This document shows positions 33,419 through 41,607 of a DNA stretch of 64,000 nucleotides, in pieces. The position numbers were made by a program, and so were the translations under genes. A model generated the notes under the pieces. The model made no database searches and had not been told where the DNA came from. It saw only the letters and a list, made by a program, of their open reading frames with translations. The stretch is from Syntrophales bacterium (GTDB lineage: Bacteria > Desulfobacterota > Syntrophia > Syntrophales > PHBD01), in assembly GCA_035363115.1 (NCBI GenBank), contig DAOSEM010000002.1, positions 124,001-188,000 of the forward strand, written 5' to 3'. How positions within the stretch are numbered: position 1 is the first letter of the stretch; each line of letters starts with the position of its first letter.

Positions 33419-34672
33419 ATGAAATTCGAGACGTACCGCATCTCCGAGGAGATCAAGGAAAACCTGGCCCGTCTGGGCTTCCGGAAACCGACGGACATCC
33501 AGTTCCGGGCCATTCCCTCCATCCTGAACGGGGAGGACGTCCTGGCCGTCGCCCAGACGGGAACGGGAAAAACCGCGGCCTTCGCCATCCCCATTGTGGA
33601 CCGGATCCAGCGCACCAGGAGCAGCCGGCGCTCCGGCGGCATCCGGTGCCTTGTCATGGTGCCGACCCGCGAGCTGGCCCTGCAGATCGGGGAGGTATTC
33701 ACCAGCCTTGCCCGGCACACCGGCGTGAAGGCGTTTGCGCTCCACGGCGGCGTGGAGCAGGATTCACAGGTCCGGCGGCTCCAGGGCGGCATCGATGTCC
33801 TCGTGGCGACCCCGGGCCGGATGTTCGACCTCATCCATCAGGGACACCTCCGCCTGGACGGCATCGACACGCTCGTCCTCGACGAGGCCGACCGCATGCT
33901 GGACCTGGGGTTCATCCGGGATATCCAGTCGGTGAAGAAAAAACTCACCCGGCCGCACCAGACCCTGTTCTTCTCGGCCACCATCAACCCGGAGATCAAG
34001 AAGCTTGCGTTTTCACAGGTGAAAAGCAACGCCATCCGAATCCAGTTTTCTCCTGACGATCCCGTTTCGAAAAACGTCTCCCACGCGGTCGTGTTCGTGG
34101 AGATGGACGACAAGCGGTTTTTCCTGGAGCGGTTCGTCCGGGAGCACCCCGACAACAGGCTCATTGTTTTTGTCCGGACCCGCGTCCGCGCGGAGCGGGT
34201 TGTGAAGGTCCTGGAGAGGGCCGGGATTCCCGCGCTCTCCATTCACGGCGCCAAGGACCAGGACGAGCGAACCGCCGTCATGAAGCGTTTCCGGGACGGG
34301 GAATGCGGCATCCTTGTCGCCACGGATGTCAGCGCGCGGGGGATCGACGTCCCCGGCGTCGATTTCGTCATCAACTACGATCTGCCGGAGCGGGCGGAGA
34401 ACTACGTCCACAGGGTGGGACGGACCGGGCGGGGCGTGAAGAAGGGAGTGGCCTTCTCGCTCTGCAGCGCCGGGGAGAAGCCGCTCCTGGACGAGATCCG
34501 GCAGTTCCTGAACCGGGAGATCGAGGTGATCCGGGTCGACAGAGACGACTATGCCGGGCCCGCCGGCCTCTCCGGCCGGGAGACCGATCTGCGGGCGATG
34601 ATCCTGGAGCACGAGGCGCGGCTCCGGAAAAAAGGAAGAAAGAAGAAGTCCTCCGGGGGCGGGACCAGGTAG
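33419..34672 (+). CDS. DEAD-box RNA helicase (RhlE-like)
   Basis: 417 residues from the ATG at 33419. All canonical motifs are present: the Q motif (GFRKPTDIQFRAIP), AQTGTGKT, PTRELALQ, TPGR, VLDEADRML, SAT, a late ARGID and HRVGRTGR. The C-terminal tail is short and basic (RLRKKGRKKKSS), typical of the RhlE subgroup, which unwinds RNA in ribosome assembly or degradosomes. It follows the hexokinase by 70 bases. Confidence 0.92.
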   Translation: MKFETYRISEEIKENLARLGFRKPTDIQFRAIPSILNGEDVLAVAQTGTGKTAAFAIPIVDRIQRTRSSRRSGGIRCLVMVPTRELALQIGEVFTSLARHTGVKAFALHGGVEQDSQVRRLQGGIDVLVATPGRMFDLIHQGHLRLDGIDTLVLDEADRMLDLGFIRDIQSVKKKLTRPHQTLFFSATINPEIKKLAFSQVKSNAIRIQFSPDDPVSKNVSHAVVFVEMDDKRFFLERFVREHPDNRLIVFVRTRVRAERVVKVLERAGIPALSIHGAKDQDERTAVMKRFRDGECGILVATDVSARGIDVPGVDFVINYDLPERAENYVHRVGRTGRGVKKGVAFSLCSAGEKPLLDEIRQFLNREIEVIRVDRDDYAGPAGLSGRETDLRAMILEHEARLRKKGRKKKSSGGGTR

Positions 34673-34716
34673 CGGGAATCGGCCGAGACCCGGCCTCCCG
34701 GGAGTGCATCGAAACC

Positions 34717-34745
34717 TTGACAGGACGGTCCCGGTCGGGGATAAC
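34717..34745 (+). promoter_or_regulatory. sigma70-type promoter
   Basis: TTGACA (34717-34722), 17-base spacer, GATAAC (34740-34745), about 85 bases before the lipoprotein protease gene at 34828. Confidence 0.55.
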
Positions 34746-34827
34746 CAGTGACAGGCCGCATGAATCGGGTAACAGGACGAATCACCGACAGGAATCGGGC
34801 GCGTTGCCGCGCCGGGAGGTGTGTATC

Positions 34828-35772
34828 ATGAAAAGGAACCTCACCCTGCTGGTCGTGCTGCTGGTCGTTCTGACCGTCGCCTGTGCCCCCACGAACAGCT
34901 CGCGCTACCGCGAGGGAAGCAACGTGGGGCAGGAAACCAGCCTGACTGTGGAAGACGAGCGGCGGCTGACGCAGGAAGCCCTGCCCAAGATGGTCAAAGA
35001 CTATCCGCCGGCGAAAAACGACGAGCTCCAGCGGTATGTGTCCGGCCTGGGCGCGAAGATCGTCCGGGCGAACAACCTGGAGGGCAATCCCTACCACTAT
35101 ACCTTCACCGTCGTCGACGTCGTCGACGTCAATGCCTTCGCGATGCCGGCGGGAACAATCTTCGTGACGGCGCCCCTGATCGCCATGGCGTCCAGCGAGG
35201 CGGAACTGGCCGGGGTCATCTCCCACGAGGTCGGCCATGTCGTTGCCAGGCACTCGGCGGAGCGGATGTTCGCAATGGAGAAGGCCCAGAAGAAAACGTG
35301 GCTGTATGCGACGGGTGGGGCCGTGGTGGGCGCAGCGGCCGGCCTCGGCCTGGGTGTCCTGATCTGCGAAAAAGGCGACACGGCCTGCCTCGCCAAGGCA
35401 GCTGCAGTGGGCGGGGTGGTCGGCGCCGGGGGCGGCATGCTGGCGCAGAAATACACCTTCCTGGTGAACTCCCGGGAAGACGAGATGGAGGCGGACCGCC
35501 TCGGGTTCCGGTACTCCGTCGCCGCCGGGTATGACAAGGATCAGGTCGGGAAATTCTACGAAAAGCTCCTCGTCATGGAAAAAAAGTCCAAGCAGGGGGA
35601 GGGAGCCGTCTCCAAAAGCCTCTCCGACGCGTTGAGCACGCACCCCCCCAGCGAGGAAAGGGTGCGGCAGATGAACGAGCTGGCCGCGAAGAGCCCCGAC
35701 CGGAACGCCGTCACGAATACCCCCGCGTTCAACAGGGCGAAGCAGATCGCGGCGGGAATGAAGAAGAAATAG
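34828..35772 (+). CDS. lipoprotein M48 family metalloprotease
   Basis: 314 residues from the ATG at 34828; the long frame from 34303 is the shadow of the helicase gene. A signal sequence ends in the lipobox TVAC (Cys19). The zinc motif HEVGH is at 133-137 with the third-ligand region EDEMEADRLGFRYSVAAGY later, so the protease should be active. A Gly/Ala-rich hydrophobic stretch (about 155-180) may associate with the membrane. It resembles BepA/LoiP-type outer-membrane quality-control proteases, without a TPR domain. Confidence 0.88.
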   Translation: MKRNLTLLVVLLVVLTVACAPTNSSRYREGSNVGQETSLTVEDERRLTQEALPKMVKDYPPAKNDELQRYVSGLGAKIVRANNLEGNPYHYTFTVVDVVDVNAFAMPAGTIFVTAPLIAMASSEAELAGVISHEVGHVVARHSAERMFAMEKAQKKTWLYATGGAVVGAAAGLGLGVLICEKGDTACLAKAAAVGGVVGAGGGMLAQKYTFLVNSREDEMEADRLGFRYSVAAGYDKDQVGKFYEKLLVMEKKSKQGEGAVSKSLSDALSTHPPSEERVRQMNELAAKSPDRNAVTNTPAFNRAKQIAAGMKKK

Positions 35773-35830
35773 CGATGGCCGGGAAGCCCCCGTTCACGGG
35801 GGAATCCCTCGTGTCATCCGGGCCGTGAAC

Positions 35831-36424
35831 ATGAGAAACCACCTTTACAACCTCTTCGTCGCGATCGTCATCGTCCTCTTCGGAGCCTCTCTTTTCTTCA
35901 CGGTCCAGGTGACCGCCTTCAAGAAAGGCCTGGGATCCGGCGCAGCCGCTCAAGGCCTGCGGAGCGGCCAGACCGGGGTTGTCACGAACATCATCGACGG
36001 CGACGAGGTGACCGTCCGGACGGGGGAAGAGTCCGTGAGGGTCCGGCTTCTCGGGATTTACTCCTACGACACGACCGCCGACGATCCCGTAGTCAGGCCT
36101 GCGGCCCGGCAGGCCTTTCTCCACCTGGACCGGGCCCTGCGCAACCGGGATGTCGAGATCGTCTTCGACGAGCTGAAGTATGACTCCCGGAAGCGGCTTC
36201 TCGCCTATCTGCACAGGGACAGTGCCGATGTCGGAATGGAGATGATCGCCCGCGGGCTGTCCCTGGCCTACACGAAATATCCCTTCTCCAGGATGAGCCC
36301 CTATCTGCTGGCACAGGAAAAGGCCATGCAGGACAAGGAGGGGCTCTGGGCGGACCGGCAGCTCGCCCTTCGTTCCGGCCAGTTGAAGAGCCTCTGGGAC
36401 GCGGAACGGACGAAAGGAGACTGA
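35831..36424 (+). CDS. membrane-anchored staphylococcal-nuclease-fold protein
   Basis: 197 residues from the ATG at 35831 (GTG 35825 also possible). An N-terminal transmembrane anchor (about 8-28) precedes an SNase-like barrel: GVVTNIIDGDEVTVRTG (metal Asp), VRVRLLGIYSYDTT, and KYDSRKRLLAYLH with a conserved Arg. The Glu usually found just after the LLGI strand (as in PET) is not present. Binding to nucleic acid is possible but nuclease activity is doubtful. It is two bases from the channel gene, so they are co-transcribed. Confidence 0.7.
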   Translation: MRNHLYNLFVAIVIVLFGASLFFTVQVTAFKKGLGSGAAAQGLRSGQTGVVTNIIDGDEVTVRTGEESVRVRLLGIYSYDTTADDPVVRPAARQAFLHLDRALRNRDVEIVFDELKYDSRKRLLAYLHRDSADVGMEMIARGLSLAYTKYPFSRMSPYLLAQEKAMQDKEGLWADRQLALRSGQLKSLWDAERTKGD

Positions 36425-36426
36425 CG

Positions 36427-37482
36427 GTGTATCAGATCCTCCTGCGATTCTGGAGAAGAGGCCGGACCCTGGCTGCGCTGAACATGAAGGTCAAGGCCGC
36501 CGCTTTCTTCGTCCTGCTCCTCTGGTACACCTCCTCGGGGTTCCTGTACTTCGAGCTTCCGGGAAAACCCGATCTGAACTGGCTGGACGCCCTCTGGTGG
36601 TCCCTGGTGACCATGGCCACCGTCGGCTACGGGGACGTATTCCCCTTGACGCCGGGAGGGCGATATCTCGTCGGCGTGCCGGCGATGGTCTTCGGCATCG
36701 GTTTCCTGGGATACCTGATCTCCGAGATCGCCGGGACCATCATTGAAACCCGTTCCAGGAGGCTGAAAGGGATGATCGACATCACTGCGAAAAACCATGT
36801 CCTGATCGTCAATTACAACCAGATCGACAAGGTGCTGAAACTCGTCCGGGAGCTGAAGGCGGACCCGCTGACGCGGGACCGGGACATCTGCCTCGTCGAC
36901 GACACCCTGGAGGAGCTTCCGGCGGAGCTTCACGCCCGGAGCGTCCTGTTCCTCCGGGGCGATCCGACCCGGCAGGAGATCCTGCGGCGGGCGAATGTCG
37001 CCGGGGCAAGCCACGTGATCGTCCTGTCGAAGGACCCCGCGGACGTCCATTCCGACGACCGGAACCTGGCCGTCACCCTCGTCATCGAGAACCTGAATCC
37101 CCGGATTTTTTCCGTGGTGGAGGCGGTCAGCGCGGAGAAGATCGAGCAGCTGCGCCTGGCCGGAGCCGACAGCGTCGTCTGTGCCGCCGAGCTGGCCGCG
37201 GGCCTGATCATCCAGGAGCTTCAGGATCCCGGCATCCACGACGTCATCAAGGACCTGGTCAGCGACCTCGGGGGACACCAGATCTACTTCGTGCCCATCC
37301 GGAAAATGGAGCGCTGGGAGTACGGGGAGCTCGTCAAGTGGGGCCTTGCCAACGGCCACACGGTCATCGGGGTCGTCCGCGAGGGGCGTCCGATGCTCAA
37401 CTGCCCGGCGGCGGAGTCCGTCCGGGACACCGACCGGGCCATTGTCATCAGCGGCACCCGGGCGGACGGGGTCGTCGTGTAA
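36427..37482 (+). CDS. two-TM potassium channel with TrkA-N (RCK) domain
   Basis: 351 residues, GTG start. Two membrane helices surround the selectivity filter TVGYGD (near residue 64, in WWSLVTMATVGYGDVFPL). A cytoplasmic Rossmann-like RCK domain follows (HVLIVNYNQIDKVLKLVREL; later GASHVIVLSKDP), and a second regulatory half ends the protein. This is a Kch/MthK-type gated K+ channel. The usual first glycine motif of RCK (GxGxxG) reads VNYNQ here, so NAD binding may be lost. Confidence 0.88.
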   Translation: MYQILLRFWRRGRTLAALNMKVKAAAFFVLLLWYTSSGFLYFELPGKPDLNWLDALWWSLVTMATVGYGDVFPLTPGGRYLVGVPAMVFGIGFLGYLISEIAGTIIETRSRRLKGMIDITAKNHVLIVNYNQIDKVLKLVRELKADPLTRDRDICLVDDTLEELPAELHARSVLFLRGDPTRQEILRRANVAGASHVIVLSKDPADVHSDDRNLAVTLVIENLNPRIFSVVEAVSAEKIEQLRLAGADSVVCAAELAAGLIIQELQDPGIHDVIKDLVSDLGGHQIYFVPIRKMERWEYGELVKWGLANGHTVIGVVREGRPMLNCPAAESVRDTDRAIVISGTRADGVVV

Positions 37483-37556
37483 AGCATACAGCCTCCTGCC
37501 CGGTCCGTTCCCTCCGGGGGAGAGGCGGACAGGCATCCGAAGGAGTTGAGGAACCG

Positions 37557-38291
37557 ATGAAAATTCCAATGCGACTGGCTGTCATGGCAGCCTCGGCCGT
37601 CCTGCTGGCAGGCGGATGCAGCAGCCCGGTCCTGAAGCAGGACATTCCTGTATCCACCAACCCGATGGGCGCGAAAATTTACGCCGACGGGCAGCTCGTG
37701 GGGGAGACGCCCGCCAGCGTCGCGCTGGACCGGAACCGCAGCCACATCCTGACCCTGGTCAAGGAGAATTACCGCCAGGAGGACGTGGTGGTCGAGAGGC
37801 GGTACCAGAGAGACAAGTCCTACCTGAAGGCGATTGAATCGGGCATCGATTCTGGCCTCTTTTTCGGGAATGCCGGCATGGGGATTGGTGCCGGCATGAT
37901 GTCGCTCTCCGAGCAGGAGGAGACGGGAGAGGCTTATGTCCTGGCACCGCCGGCGGTCGCGATGACCCTGACGCCCTTGGGGGGTGCCGGAAGGAGCCAT
38001 TCCTTCCCGTCCGGCTCGACCGCCGGTGCCGCAATGGAGCGACAGCCGGCAGGTTCCCGCAAAGCCCCGGGGATGGATGACGGGAAATTTGCCCGCGAGG
38101 TCTTCCGGTCGGGAGCCGGCGCGGCGCTGACCCACACGAAGCCCGTCGAAAAGAGAGTGGAGACCTCTTCTTCGTCCAGGACTTACGTTAAGCCGGACGG
38201 GACGAGGGTCACGGAAAAATCGAGCACTTCGGTCGGCGTCGGCATCGATCCCGCGGGGCTGGTCGACGTCATCGACACGCTGTTCAAGTAG
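37557..38291 (+). CDS. PEGA-domain lipoprotein
   Basis: 244 residues from the ATG at 37557. The signal peptide ends in LAGGC (Cys20). The segment VSTNPMGAKIYADGQLVGETPASVALDRNRSHILTLVKENY (about 32-72) is a PEGA domain, usually found in surface proteins that bind or tether other proteins. Later there is a Gly/Met-rich patch (FFGNAGMGIGAGMMSL) and a Ser/Lys/Glu-rich tail with coupled repeats of T/V/K residues. Function is not predictable further. Confidence 0.75.
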   Translation: MKIPMRLAVMAASAVLLAGGCSSPVLKQDIPVSTNPMGAKIYADGQLVGETPASVALDRNRSHILTLVKENYRQEDVVVERRYQRDKSYLKAIESGIDSGLFFGNAGMGIGAGMMSLSEQEETGEAYVLAPPAVAMTLTPLGGAGRSHSFPSGSTAGAAMERQPAGSRKAPGMDDGKFAREVFRSGAGAALTHTKPVEKRVETSSSSRTYVKPDGTRVTEKSSTSVGVGIDPAGLVDVIDTLFK

Positions 38292-38295
38292 GGCA

Positions 38296-38333
38296 CCCTG
38301 TGGCAACGGGCACATCCGCACCCTGCCACAGGG
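38296..38333 (+). promoter_or_regulatory. 10-bp inverted repeat next to a ribosome site
   Basis: Perfect arms CCCTGTGGCA (38296-38305) and TGCCACAGGG (38324-38333) with an 18-base loop. It starts five bases after the PEGA gene and ends just before the AAAGGGA ribosome site of the next gene. No U tract follows, so it may act on mRNA stability or translation rather than as a terminator. Confidence 0.45.
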
Positions 38334-38347
38334 AAAGGGAATTGTGA

Positions 38348-38821
38348 ATGTTCAAGAAAACATGGTCGATTCTGTGGGTCATCCTGATCCTTGTCCCGGC
38401 GGCGACAGCCTCGGCGGTGGATCTCGCCGCCCTCGACCGGGTCAGCGTCCTCATGCCCAAGGCCCGGGTGCTCTCCATCCTGGGAGCGCCCGGCGAGGTG
38501 GCGTCCATGGGTCCCCTGAAGATCGAGCTGTACCGGGTCACCGGCGCGAGCCCCCTGGTGAGCGCGGGCTGCATTTACGAGAAGGGGGAGACGCTGGCCG
38601 GGATCGCCTTCATCTTCCAGGGGGACCTCGCCATCGAGACGGCGAGACGGTTGCAGGAGAATGGCTTCACCCTGTCGGGAGGGAGAGGGACCGCCGTCCG
38701 CCTGTCTGGAAAGGACGACGACACCGGACTCCCCGTGATCGTCACGATCGACGTGAACAGCGAGCTGATGACAGTCATCGCCTTCGAGAAGGGGTTTTTC
38801 GAGCGGACTGTGCGCCGCTGA
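38348..38821 (+). CDS. secreted hypothetical protein
   Basis: 157 residues with a signal peptide (about 1-23, ...ATASA). The mature part contains VLSILGAPGEVASMGPLKIELYRV and AGCIYEKGETLAGIAFIFQGD, in the style of small BamE/SmpA-like periplasmic proteins that carry a LGxPxxV motif. That similarity is faint. It is 56 bases downstream of the PEGA lipoprotein, probably in the same operon. Confidence 0.55.
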   Translation: MFKKTWSILWVILILVPAATASAVDLAALDRVSVLMPKARVLSILGAPGEVASMGPLKIELYRVTGASPLVSAGCIYEKGETLAGIAFIFQGDLAIETARRLQENGFTLSGGRGTAVRLSGKDDDTGLPVIVTIDVNSELMTVIAFEKGFFERTVRR

Positions 38822-38856
38822 GCGGCCCGTCGCGGGCCGGTGTGATCCTGTCAGAC

Positions 38857-39351
38857 ATGGAAAACCGGGAAAGAGTGCGCGAAGCGACGCCGGACGACTT
38901 CATCGGCTGGCTCGATCTGGCCAGGGAGGTCGAGCCGCTGTTCGGCCCCATGGTGGACGATGCGGCCTTCCGCGAAGGCTTGAAGCGGGCGATTGAGGAG
39001 AAGCGGGCATTCTGCGTCTCGGAGACGGACAAGGACGGCCGGTGTGTATTTCGTGGAGGTGTTGTCATTTCGAAAGAGGCGAACGAGATCCTCTGGCTTG
39101 CCGTTTCCCGAACGACCCGCGGACACGGGATCGGGGCGGCCCTGCTGTCCGAGGCGATCGGACGCCTGGATCGGAGCCGGCCGATTGCGGTGACCACGTT
39201 CGATGAAACGATCCCGGGGGGTGTTCCCGCCAGGAGGCTGTACCTGCAGTTTGGGTTCGCGGATTCCGCCGCGGCGGGCCTGAATCCCGCAGGAATCCCC
39301 ACGGTCACGATGACCCTGGGGGAAAAGGGGTTGCCGGAAAGGGGAGGCTGA
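38857..39351 (+). CDS. GNAT-family acetyltransferase
   Basis: 164 residues from the ATG at 38857; the frame opening at 38344 is the shadow of the previous gene. The acetyl-CoA binding motif is VSRTTRGHGIGAALLSEAI (R-x-x-G-x-G), followed by AVTTFDETIPGGVPARRLYLQFGF, the classical motif B region. The substrate is unknown. It lies 34 bases before the predicted selenoprotein gene. Confidence 0.8.
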   Translation: MENRERVREATPDDFIGWLDLAREVEPLFGPMVDDAAFREGLKRAIEEKRAFCVSETDKDGRCVFRGGVVISKEANEILWLAVSRTTRGHGIGAALLSEAIGRLDRSRPIAVTTFDETIPGGVPARRLYLQFGFADSAAAGLNPAGIPTVTMTLGEKGLPERGG

Positions 39352-39385
39352 CCCTTTTTCTCCCGCAAGGAAAACGGAGGGTGCC

Positions 39386-39856
39386 ATGACGCCGGATGAA
39401 ATGAGGGACAAGGCCGTCCAGATCATGTTGAAGCGGTTCCATTGAAGCCAGGCCGTTCTTGCGGTTGCGCAGGAAAAACTGGGGCGGGAGGTGGATGAGG
39501 GGCTGATCCGGGCCATGGGGCCCTTCGGGGCGGGCCTGGCGGCCACGGGCGAGGTATGCGGGAGCGTGATCGGCGCCCTCGCCGCGTTCGGCCTGATGTT
39601 CAGCCGCAGCCGGGAGGAGGAGCGGGAGAGCCCCCTGATGTGGGCGTATTCGCAGCAATTTCTGCAGTGTTTCAAGGAGGAGATCGGCCGGGGAAGCATC
39701 CTCTGTCGCGACCTGATCGGGGTGGACTGGAGCGACAGGGAACAGGCGAGAAATTTCCACAGCAGTGAAAAATACGGCGAGTGCCTGCGGATCACCGGTG
39801 AAACCGCGAGGATCGTGGGCGAGATGATCGACCGCCACCTTGCGGAAAGGAAGTAG
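39386..39856 (+). CDS. predicted selenoprotein, C_GCAxxG_C_C family redox protein (in-frame TGA = Sec20)
   Basis: The frame runs from ATG 39386 (GGAGG at 39376-39380) to a stop at 39854-39856, 156 residues, interrupted only by TGA at 39443-39445. The TGA falls in RFH-x-SQAVLAV, where the family has its first conserved cysteine (usually a [NH]C[AS][QE]AV context), so it most likely encodes selenocysteine. The other family cysteines are intact: C58 in CGSVIG (the CGAxxG motif), C95, C107 and C133. The reading frame, codon use and conserved residues continue on both sides. A SECIS-like hairpin follows the TGA. A conventional annotation would start at 39491 and lose the redox centre. The family is thought to be redox-active; no substrate is known. 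Confidence 0.75.
39456..39475 (+). promoter_or_regulatory. bacterial SECIS-like hairpin
   Basis: TTCTTGCG-GTTG-CGCAGGAA folds into an 8-bp stem (one G-U) closed by a GTTG tetraloop. The loop begins 19 bases after the TGA at 39443-39445, and its first base is G. This agrees with the bacterial SECIS description as I recall it: a short stem, a small loop with G in its first two bases, and about 16-37 bases from UGA to loop. SelB binding is inferred, not shown. Confidence 0.6.
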
Positions 39857-39929
39857 AAGGGAAGGGAATGTCTCCCTCCCGGGACCGGACAGGACCTGGA
39901 ACCGAACGGACGATCGGGGAGGTGCCGTC

Positions 39930-40469
39930 ATGAACAGTGTCGTCGATCGCATGACGAAGGACGAGATCATCGAGTTTCTGAACCGCTCCTGGATGACCCA
40001 CGACGGGATGTGGTTCTACAACTGCTTCCGGGAATGCGGCATCGAAACGGCCAACCGGGTCAACAAGGCGGCGATCCGGTCCATGGCGCCCCTGGAGATG
40101 GCCAGGATGAAAAAGGCCCTGGGCTTTACCGCGGAGAAAATGGAGACCTTCGAGGAATTCCGGGAATTCTTCTCCGGTGCTGCCAGGCTTTGCGTCCCGC
40201 CGTTCATGAACGGGAGGTTCGATACGGACCGCGAGAACACCCTGCACTGGGAATTCGCGCCGAAGAACTGCTTCGCCTACAAGGGGATGGTTCGGATCGG
40301 GGCGATCGATCGATACGAGTGCGGGGTCATCTACCGGCTGGCCTGCTGGTTCGACGCCCTGGGCCTGAAGTACAGGGCCACTCCGGAGATCACCGGCTGC
40401 CGGATGCGGTCGGGGGACACCTGCGAGGGGGACTTCGTCTTCGAATTCGGCGGGGCGGCCGGGTCCTGA
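39930..40469 (+). CDS. DUF6125-like protein
   Basis: 179 residues from the ATG at 39930 (GGGGAGG upstream); the frame from 39840 overlaps the previous gene. The start KDEIIEFLNRSWMTHDGMWFYNCFRECGIETANRVNKAAIRSMAP carries the W..HDG.WF and Glu/Asn pattern I associate with DUF6125. Cysteines recur at about residues 31, 35, 87 and 110-150. The assignment is tentative and no activity is known. It is 73 bases after the selenoprotein gene on the same strand, which suggests a shared pathway. Confidence 0.55.
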   Translation: MNSVVDRMTKDEIIEFLNRSWMTHDGMWFYNCFRECGIETANRVNKAAIRSMAPLEMARMKKALGFTAEKMETFEEFREFFSGAARLCVPPFMNGRFDTDRENTLHWEFAPKNCFAYKGMVRIGAIDRYECGVIYRLACWFDALGLKYRATPEITGCRMRSGDTCEGDFVFEFGGAAGS

Positions 40470-40571
40470 TCCGCCGTTCCCGGAAAAAGAGGTCCTGTCG
40501 CCGAAGGTCCGGCGGATGCTCCTGGAAACAATCAACCACGGCCGCCCGCGAGCGGAGGGAGGAACAGAAGA

Positions 40572-41519
40572 ATGATCGTACATGACACTGCGGTGACGGC
40601 GGAAAGCCGCCGCAGACGCCGATCCGGCAAACAACATTTCTTGTGCCTGGCAGGTTGCCTCTTGCTCCTGGTCATGACGATCGGGACGGCGTCTGCCGCC
40701 CCGGCAGACTGGCCCCATGTCGCCCTGTCCGGGGACGGCACGCCGATTTCCTACGAGGTCTATGGCACAGGGGAGCCGGCCCTGGTGTTCGTCCACGGCT
40801 GGAGCTGTGACGCCCGTTACTGGCGCGAACAGGTGCCGTTCTTTTCCAGGACGAACCGCGTGGTGGTTCTCGACCTGGCGGGACACGGCCACTCGGGAAT
40901 GGGGCGGACGAAGTACACCATGGTGGCCTTCGGGGAGGACGTGCGGGCCGTGGTCGAGGCCACGGGCAGCCGCCGCGTCATCCTGATCGGCCACTCCATG
41001 GGCGGCTCGGTGATCGCGGAGGCTGCCCGCCTGATGCCCGGCCGCGTCGCCGGCCTGATCGGCGTCGACACGCTCGAAAACGTCGAGTACCCAATAACAC
41101 GCGAAGCGATGAAGAAAATGCTTGCTCCCATGGAGAAGGATTTCCGGGCCGGAAGCCGGCAGTTCGTCGGGCAGATGATCTCGCCCCGGACCGATCAGCG
41201 GCTTCGCGAGTGGATCCTTGCGGACATGTCGGCGGCGCCGCCGGCCGTGGCCCTGAGCGCCAGCAACGAATTGCTGATGCAGTTCGTCACGGGGGAGGCG
41301 GCCAGGGCCTTCGATCAGGTCCGCGTTCCCGTCGTCAGCGTGAACGGGGACCTCTGGCCCGTCAACTACGAGGCGAACCGGCGGCACATGCTGTCGTTCG
41401 ATGCCATCATCCTCAAGAACGCGGATCATTTCCTGATGATGAACCGCCCGGAGGAGTTCAACCGCGCCCTGGAGAAGGCGATCCGGATGGTCCTGGAGAA
41501 GGCGGACAAGGGAAAGTGA
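40572..41519 (+). CDS. alpha/beta-fold hydrolase, exported or membrane-anchored
   Basis: 315 residues with a hydrophobic signal-type segment after a basic N-terminus (about 22-42). The fold is clear: PALVFVHGWSCDARYW (oxyanion region), VVVLDLAGHGHS, the nucleophile elbow LIGHSMGGSV, a later Asp in VNGDLWPVN, and the catalytic His in NADHFLMMNRPEEFN. A complete Ser-Asp-His triad is therefore likely. Substrate unknown. A terminator follows. Confidence 0.85.
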   Translation: MIVHDTAVTAESRRRRRSGKQHFLCLAGCLLLLVMTIGTASAAPADWPHVALSGDGTPISYEVYGTGEPALVFVHGWSCDARYWREQVPFFSRTNRVVVLDLAGHGHSGMGRTKYTMVAFGEDVRAVVEATGSRRVILIGHSMGGSVIAEAARLMPGRVAGLIGVDTLENVEYPITREAMKKMLAPMEKDFRAGSRQFVGQMISPRTDQRLREWILADMSAAPPAVALSASNELLMQFVTGEAARAFDQVRVPVVSVNGDLWPVNYEANRRHMLSFDAIILKNADHFLMMNRPEEFNRALEKAIRMVLEKADKGK

Positions 41520-41536
41520 TTGGAATAAATAAAGAA

Positions 41537-41568
41537 AACCCCGGAAAGGCTTGAGCCCGTCCGGGGTT
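41537..41568. terminator. hairpin between convergent genes, best as minus-strand terminator
   Basis: Perfect 9-bp arms AACCCCGGA (41537-41545) and TCCGGGGTT (41560-41568). On the minus strand the stem is followed by TTTTCTTTATTTATT, a good U tract ending the beta-helix gene. On the plus strand it may also stop the hydrolase transcript, less strongly. Confidence 0.7.
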
Positions 41569-41607
41569 GGATTTCAAATCGAATTTTTTCCTCTTCTGAA
41601 CCGCTTG

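Noticed and set aside
39443..39445. Nonsense mutation making the gene a pseudogene
   Set aside because: Not excluded, but the TGA replaces exactly the expected Cys codon, the rest of the gene is intact and a SECIS-like hairpin follows. I rank recoding higher.
39491..39856. Separate 121-residue gene starting at GTG 39491
   Set aside because: The same frame extends upstream through a TGA at the family's first Cys position to an ATG with a good ribosome site, so the shorter version is more likely a truncation of a selenoprotein.
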